DNA of 64,000 bases, from NCBI RefSeq assembly GCF_001855565.1, contig NZ_MKCR01000001.1, positions 1 to 64,000 of the forward strand, read 5' to 3'. How positions within the stretch are numbered: position 1 is the stretch's first letter; each line of letters opens with the position of its first letter. Origin of the DNA: Chromobacterium amazonense. GTDB lineage: Bacteria > Pseudomonadota > Gammaproteobacteria > Burkholderiales > Chromobacteriaceae. Under the pieces are notes generated by a model that saw nothing but the letters and a program-made list of their open reading frames with translations, did not search any database and was not told the DNA's origin. The translations under genes and the position numbers were made by a program. This document shows positions 59,708 through 64,000 of this stretch, one piece after another.

Positions 59708-60798
59708 AGTTTCTTATCCTCGCTTATTTGCATCCATTTGGCCTGGCGCCTGGTTTTATCTTGCACTTGGCCGGCCAATTGACCACAGGCTGCATCGATG
59801 TCGTCGCCGCGCGTCTTGCGCACGGTCACCACATAGCCTTGTTCTTGCAGAAGTTCACGGAAAATGCGGATCGCGTTGTTGCTGGAACGATCATAACCCG
59901 AGTTGGGGAAAGGATTGAATGGGATCAGGTTGAATTTGCACGGCACGTCCCTCACCAACTCCATCAACTGGCGAGCATGTTCCGGTCTATCGTTGACCCC
60001 GTCAAGCATCACATATTCAAAGGTGATGAAATCGCGCGGCGCTTTTTCCAGATAGCGGCTGCAGGCGGCCATCAGCTCCGACAGCGGATATTTCTTGTTG
60101 ATCGGCACGATCACGTCGCGGATCGCGTCGTTTGGCGCATGCAGCGACACCGCCAGCGCCACCGGGCACTCCTCGCGCAAACGGTCCATCTGCGGCACCA
60201 GGCCGGAGGTGGACAACGTGACGCGGCGGCGGCTCAAACCATAGCCATGATCGTCCAGCATGATCTGCATCGCGCTGACCACGTTGTCGAAATTGGCCAG
60301 CGGCTCGCCCATGCCCATCATCACCACATTGGACACCACGCGCTCGTTCTTCGGCGTCACGCCCATGGCCTTGTTGGCCCACCACAGCTGACCGATGATC
60401 TCGGCAGTGCCCAGGTTGCGGTTGAATCCCTGGCGGCCGGTGGAGCAGAACGTGCACTCCAGCGCGCACCCCACCTGGGATGACACGCACAAAGTGCCGC
60501 GGTCGTCTTCCGGAATGAACACGGTTTCCACACCGTTGCCGGTGCCGACGTCGAGCAGCCACTTGCGGGTGCCATCACTGGACTCCTGCCCGGTCATCAG
60601 CGACGGCACGCGCACCTCGGCGCGCTCGTGCAGCTTGGCGCGCAGGCTCTTGGCGAGATCGGTCATCGCGTCGAAATCGTCTTCGGCCATCTGGTGCATC
60701 CAGCGCATCACTTGCTTGGCGCGGAACGGCTTCTCGCCCATTTCGGCAAAGTGCTGGGTCAACTGGTCCAGATTGAAGTCGAGCAGGTTGGTTTTCAT
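59704..60798 (-). CDS. rlmN: 23S rRNA / tRNA m2A methyltransferase RlmN
   Basis: This is a 364-residue radical SAM enzyme. The cluster motif CxxxCxxC is in [19 protein letters not shown], with [12 protein letters not shown] as the SAM-binding part; the methyl-carrying Cys near the C-terminus is in [11 protein letters not shown]. The start is at ATG 60798 ([10 protein letters not shown]). It methylates A2503 of 23S rRNA and A37 of some tRNAs. It follows ndk across a terminator-like hairpin. Confidence 0.96.
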   Translation of the reverse strand: MKTNLLDFNLDQLTQHFAEMGEKPFRAKQVMRWMHQMAEDDFDAMTDLAKSLRAKLHERAEVRVPSLMTGQESSDGTRKWLLDVGTGNGVETVFIPEDDRGTLCVSSQVGCALECTFCSTGRQGFNRNLGTAEIIGQLWWANKAMGVTPKNERVVSNVVMMGMGEPLANFDNVVSAMQIMLDDHGYGLSRRRVTLSTSGLVPQMDRLREECPVALAVSLHAPNDAIRDVIVPINKKYPLSELMAACSRYLEKAPRDFITFEYVMLDGVNDRPEHARQLMELVRDVPCKFNLIPFNPFPNSGYDRSSNNAIRIFRELLQEQGYVVTVRKTRGDDIDAACGQLAGQVQDKTRRQAKWMQISEDKKL

Positions 60799-60818
60799 GC
60801 AATCCTCGAGAGGGGAAA

Positions 60819-60844
60819 GAGGCCGCCGCTTGCGCGGCAGCCTC
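60819..60844 (-). terminator. Hairpin between ndk and rlmN
   Basis: On the minus strand GAGGCTGCCGC and GCGGCGGCCTC pair with a GCAA loop, followed by TTTCCCC. It could end or reduce transcription from ndk. Confidence 0.6.
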
Positions 60845-60868
60845 CGGTCAATCAACTACAGTTCGAGA

Positions 60869-61294
60869 TTAGCGCGAGCAGATCTCGGAAGCGGCGAAGA
60901 AGTAGGCCACTTCGATGGCAGCGTTTTCCACGCTGTCGGAACCATGCACGGCGTTGGCGTCGATCGAGTCGGCGAAATCGGCGCGGATGGTGCCGGCTTC
61001 AGCCTTCTTCGGATCGGTGGCGCCCATCAGCTCGCGGTTCTTCAGCACGGCGTTCTCGCCTTCCAGCGCCTGGATCATCACCGGGCCGGAAACCATGAAG
61101 TCAACCAGGTCCTTGAAGAAAGGACGCTCTTTGTGCACGGCGTAGAAGCCTTCGGCTTCGGCGCGGGACAGTTGCTTCATCTTGGCGGCCACAACCTTCA
61201 GGCCGGCGGATTCGAAGCGGTCGTAGATTTTACCGATTACGTTTTTCGCAACGGCATCCGGCTTAACGATGGACAAGGTACGTTCGATTGCCAT
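60869..61294 (-). CDS. ndk: Nucleoside diphosphate kinase
   Basis: This 141-residue enzyme exchanges phosphate among nucleoside di- and triphosphates. The active-site His is in [16 protein letters not shown], and the start [19 protein letters not shown] is typical. The ATG at 61294 (MAIERTL) with a GGGAG ribosome site is chosen over the longer frame. It is divergent from the SPOR protein gene. Confidence 0.98.
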   Translation of the reverse strand: MAIERTLSIVKPDAVAKNVIGKIYDRFESAGLKVVAAKMKQLSRAEAEGFYAVHKERPFFKDLVDFMVSGPVMIQALEGENAVLKNRELMGATDPKKAEAGTIRADFADSIDANAVHGSDSVENAAIEVAYFFAASEICSR

Positions 61295-61426
61295 ATAAAT
61301 TCTCCCTAACGACAAGACAAGTGGCTAAACTTGAGTATTATTACGCCACTCGGGTTACCCAATTCTGACGAACCCGCTATTTTAGCAGCGTTTTCAAACA
61401 CGTGCTGCACATTCCATACAGGCACC

Positions 61427-62266
61427 ATGCGAGAACAAAATCAGCAGCAAGCGCCGCAAATCGGCCCGGACGAATCCGACCTCAACAGCAAGCTGAAAAA
61501 ACGGCTATGGATCGCCGGCGGACTGGTGGCCGTCGCCGTCGCCGCCATACCACTGATGGACGCGCTGACCAAACCCAAAGTGGAAATGAGCACCGACGCC
61601 CCCGCGCCCAGCTCCGGCAAGATCATCAAACCGGCATCCAGCCCGGAAGCCGGCGTCATCACGCCGCCCAAAATCGCCAGCGCGCCGACCGCGCAAAGCA
61701 GCGCCCCAGCAGCGGAAGCCGGCGGCGGAGCGCCTGTTGCGCCTGCCGTCAACACCCCGACCACGCCAGACCTGAGCAAAACGCCCTCCGTCGCCAACCA
61801 GCAAGCGGCTAGCAGACACCCGGCCGGCACCCACGCAACAGCGCCAAGCCAGACGCAACCCGCCGGCAAAGGCACAAGCCAGGAACGGGAGCCGCCCCCA
61901 AGCAAATCGGCCAGCGCCCGCCAACCAGGCACGCCTGCGCGCAGCGAAGGAGCCGCAGCGCCCAGCATGGACAGCGTCGCCGCGGCAAAAGTTGCGCCGC
62001 CCGCCGCAACAACCCTGCCAAGCCCGCCCGCCAAAGCCGAACCGATTGGCAGCTCAGTAGGCTACCAAGTGCAGCTAGGCCTATTCGCCAGCATGGGCAA
62101 CGCTCAAAAACTGGTGAAAGAACTGCAGAAACACGGCATCGCGGCGCACACCGTCACCCGCGTCCAGGTCGGCCCGTTTAAAAACCGGGCCGAGGCCGAC
62201 GAAGCCATGAAGAAATTGCGCGAACTAGGCTACGCGCCGCTGCTCGCCCCCAGCGGGCAACAATAA
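61427..62266 (+). CDS. SPOR-domain membrane protein
   Basis: This 279-residue protein has a cytoplasmic start, one membrane segment (about 27-44, LWIAGGLVAVAVAAIPLM), a long Pro/Ala/Ser-rich periplasmic linker (about 50-205) and a C-terminal SPOR domain (GYQVQLGLFASMGNAQKL, then VQVGPFKNRAEADEAMKK), which binds denuded septal glycan. It probably acts at the division site. The start at 61427 gives the expected topology. A terminator follows directly. Confidence 0.88.
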   Translation: MREQNQQQAPQIGPDESDLNSKLKKRLWIAGGLVAVAVAAIPLMDALTKPKVEMSTDAPAPSSGKIIKPASSPEAGVITPPKIASAPTAQSSAPAAEAGGGAPVAPAVNTPTTPDLSKTPSVANQQAASRHPAGTHATAPSQTQPAGKGTSQEREPPPSKSASARQPGTPARSEGAAAPSMDSVAAAKVAPPAATTLPSPPAKAEPIGSSVGYQVQLGLFASMGNAQKLVKELQKHGIAAHTVTRVQVGPFKNRAEADEAMKKLRELGYAPLLAPSGQQ

Positions 62267-62268
62267 AC

Positions 62269-62293
62269 AAAGCCCGCTTGCGCGGGCTTTTTC
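62269..62293 (+). terminator. Terminator of the SPOR gene
   Basis: AAGCCCGC and GCGGGCTT pair around TTGC, followed by T bases, 3 bp after the stop codon. Confidence 0.88.
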
Positions 62294-62312
62294 ACATCCA
62301 GAGAACAAACGC

Positions 62313-62345
62313 AAAAAAGCCCCGGATTGACTCCAGGGCTTTTTC
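62313..62345 (-). terminator. Terminator of tRNA-Gln
   Basis: AAAAAAGCCC and GGGCTTTTT pair; read on the minus strand it lies directly after the tRNA-Gln CCA end. Confidence 0.75.
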
Positions 62346-62352
62346 TGAATTC

Positions 62353-62428
62353 TGGCAGGCAGTACAGGGCTCGAACCTGTGACCCTCGGAATCAAAATCC
62401 GATGCTCTACCAACTGAGCTAACTGCCA
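62353..62428 (-). tRNA. tRNA-Gln(TTG)
   Basis: This 76-nt tRNA on the minus strand has anticodon loop TTTTGAT (anticodon TTG), T-arm GGTTCGAGCC and encoded CCA. The acceptor is TGGCAGT with ACTGCCT, leaving U1 opposite U72 and a G discriminator. A weak first pair is a known mark of glutamine tRNAs, though U1-A72 is more usual. Confidence 0.93.
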
Positions 62429-62622
62429 ACACTATCCCGAACCGCACAGCGCCTCGAGAGAAAAGAACTATACCTTAACTGATTAACCCTTGCAAGCGCT
62501 TTATATTATCTTTTGCGCGAGGCAATTAATAAACCACTCACCCGCAGCAACCAGCAAATATACAGACACTAGCGAAAGAAAAGACCCGACAGATAAATTA
62601 AACTGACGAGCCTGATTCTTTA

Positions 62623-62698
62623 TGGTGCCGGTAATAGGAGTCGAACCTACGACCTTCGCATTACGAATGCGCTGCTCTACCAACTGAGCTATACCGGC
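62623..62698 (-). tRNA. tRNA-Thr(CGT)
   Basis: This 76-nt tRNA has acceptor GCCGGTA, anticodon loop TTCGTAA (anticodon CGT) and encoded CCA. The first anticodon-stem pair is a G-A mismatch. Confidence 0.94.
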
Positions 62699-62711
62699 AA
62701 TCCAATCTGTT

Positions 62712-62754
62712 AAAAAAGCCCTGATTCTCTGAATTTGAAAATCAAGGCTTTTTT
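62712..62754 (-). terminator. Terminator between the tRNA-Pro genes and tRNA-Thr
   Basis: AAAAAAGCC and GGCTTTTTT with inner TGATT/AATCA form a stem. On the minus strand it follows tRNA-Pro copy 1. Confidence 0.7.
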
Positions 62755-62760
62755 GAATTC

Positions 62761-62837
62761 TGGTCGGAGTGAGAGGATTCGAACCTCCGGCCTCTACGTC
62801 CCGAACGTAGCGCTCTACCAGGCTAAGCTACACTCCG
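62761..62837 (-). tRNA. tRNA-Pro(CGG), copy 1
   Basis: This 77-nt tRNA has acceptor CGGAGTG, anticodon loop TTCGGGA (anticodon CGG) and encoded CCA. Confidence 0.96.
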
Positions 62838-62917
62838 ATTTACTGCTTTCTCAGCTAGCGCCGAGGGAAGCTACTTTACCTCGTTTACTGTTTTCTGACA
62901 AGCGATTTTTGTTTAAC

Positions 62918-62994
62918 TGGTCGGAGTGAGAGGATTCGAACCTCCGGCCTCTACGTCCCGAACGTAGCGCTCTACCAGGCTAAGCTACACTCCG
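62918..62994 (-). tRNA. tRNA-Pro(CGG), copy 2
   Basis: The sequence is the same as copy 1, 80 bp upstream in the direction of transcription. Confidence 0.96.
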
Positions 62995-63090
62995 ACGACC
63001 GCTTACAAACTGCTTGTCCGAAAAACTGCTGCTGCATCGCTTGCTGCGGTACAATCAGCGGCTTCAGAGGACGCGCATTATGGAACAAAT

Positions 63091-64000
63091 ATGTGGTTTA
63101 GGCAACTATCTTTTTATCGTTTGAGCGGCGAAAGCCTGGTGGACGCCGATAAGCTGTTGCAGGCATTGGAAAAACGTCCGTTTCAACCCTGCATGGGCCT
63201 GGATTGGTTCAGCGAAGGCTGGGTTCCGCCCGCCGGACACCTGGAAGCGCCGGTCTACGCCGCACGCGGCAGCCTGATGGTTTCCATGCGGCGCGAAGAC
63301 AAGGTGTTGCCGGCTTCGGTGATCCGCGACTTCGTCGAAATGAAGGTGCAGGAGATCGAAGACAAGGAGTTGCGCAAGGTCGGCCGCAAGGAAAAGCTGG
63401 CCTTGAAGGAACAAGTGACGGACGACCTGCTCCCGCGCGCCTTCGTGCGCAGCAGCCGCACCAGCGCCTATCTGGATATCGCCCGCGGCTGGCTGATGGT
63501 GGACTCCGGCTCCTCCAGCAAGGCCGAGGCGCTGATCTCCAAACTCCGCGAGGCGCTGCCGCCCTTCCCGGCCGCGTTGCCGCGCACCAAGATCGCGCCG
63601 CATACCGCCATGACCGACTGGTTGGCCGCAGGCGAAGCGCCGGGCGGCTTCGAGCTGGATGCCGACTGCGAGCTGAAAGACGGCAGCGAAAACGGCGCGG
63701 TGGTGCGCTGCAGCCGCATCGACCTGACCAGCGACGAGATCCGCCAGCACATCGCCACCGGCAAACAGGCCACCAAGCTGGGCCTGATCTGGAATGAAAA
63801 GATCCGCTTCCAGCTGACCGACACGCTGCAGCTGAAGCGCATCCAGTTCCTGGACGTGCTGCAGGACGAAGCCAGCCAGGCCGGGGACGACCGCGAAAGC
63901 CTGTTCGAAGCCACCTTCATCCTGATGAGCGAAGAGCTGGGCGAACTGGTGGAAGCGCTGGTGGACGCGCTGGGCGGACTGGAAGACAGCCAGGCGCAGC
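63091..64000 (+). CDS. rdgC: Recombination-associated protein RdgC, 3' end outside window
   Basis: The frame opens at ATG 63091 (MWFRQLSFYRLSGE) and stays open for 303 codons to the window edge. MWFRQLxxYRL is the typical RdgC start; later segments (GLDWFSEGWVPPAG, LLPRAFVRSSRTSAYLD and FEATFILMSEELGELVEALV) also fit. RdgC forms a DNA-binding ring that limits RecA access, and in Neisseria it is linked to pilin variation. The usual length is about 300, so only a few residues should be missing. An ATG at 63080 is out of frame. Confidence 0.93.
   Translation, partial: MWFRQLSFYRLSGESLVDADKLLQALEKRPFQPCMGLDWFSEGWVPPAGHLEAPVYAARGSLMVSMRREDKVLPASVIRDFVEMKVQEIEDKELRKVGRKEKLALKEQVTDDLLPRAFVRSSRTSAYLDIARGWLMVDSGSSSKAEALISKLREALPPFPAALPRTKIAPHTAMTDWLAAGEAPGGFELDADCELKDGSENGAVVRCSRIDLTSDEIRQHIATGKQATKLGLIWNEKIRFQLTDTLQLKRIQFLDVLQDEASQAGDDRESLFEATFILMSEELGELVEALVDALGGLEDSQAQ

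Overview
The window is a chromosomal segment of a betaproteobacterium of the order Neisseriales, most likely Chromobacterium or a close relative. The reasons are the high-GC housekeeping gene content, the gene order rlmN-pilW-rodZ-ispG-hisS-yfgM-bamB-der-hfq-hflX-hflK-hflC-hisZ-purA, the rRNA operon and tRNA-Leu arrangement, and betaproteobacterial-style HisZ and RdgC. This assignment is inference from recognised families; no database was searched.

Layout. 1-3.6 kb holds an rRNA operon on the minus strand (16S, tRNA-Ile, tRNA-Ala, 5' part of 23S) with its promoter. 3.8-7.1 kb holds rnr and, divergently, three tRNA-Leu(CAG) genes. 7.1-12.9 kb holds a DHA2-type exporter and a LysR regulator facing a two-gene operon of a GMC oxidoreductase and an MHS-family transporter. 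13.4-25.2 kb is a chaperone-usher fimbrial region. It has one apparently complete set (mini pilin, major pilin, usher, chaperone, tip adhesin, second pilin, second mini pilin) and a second, inverted set whose usher is split by an IS5-family element. 25.4 kb is an alpha/beta hydrolase.

26.4-36.7 kb is an accessory island, markedly AT-rich from about 27.7 to 33.3 kb. An IS3-family element has removed the 5' end of an OLD-family nuclease gene, while its UvrD-like helicase partner is intact; the pair is of the class 2 OLD or Gabija type. Next to it, on the other strand, is a complete type II-A-like retron. It has a promoter, a roughly 159-nt msr-msd RNA with a perfect 20-bp msd hairpin, an effector resembling the nucleoside-deoxyribosyltransferase-like protein of retron Eco1 (Ec86), and a reverse transcriptase. 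Behind it lie a DEDD exonuclease-like gene, a gene of unknown function, one intact tyrosine integrase and one integrase cut off inside its HxxR box. The truncated integrase lies just beyond the 3' end of tRNA-Cys, followed by five tandem tRNA-Gly(GCC) genes.

37.5-64 kb is core genome: pgsA, uvrC, a DUF4124 protein and guaB; a lipoprotein phosphoesterase divergent from a di-haem cytochrome c peroxidase-like gene with a PhoB box between them; the purA-to-rlmN cluster listed above; ndk; a SPOR-domain protein; tRNA-Gln, tRNA-Thr and two tRNA-Pro; and the start of rdgC, which runs off the window.

The most interesting content is the retron beside the broken OLD/UvrD system, the IS5-split usher that can be rejoined in frame, the two mini-pilins, and the PhoB box.
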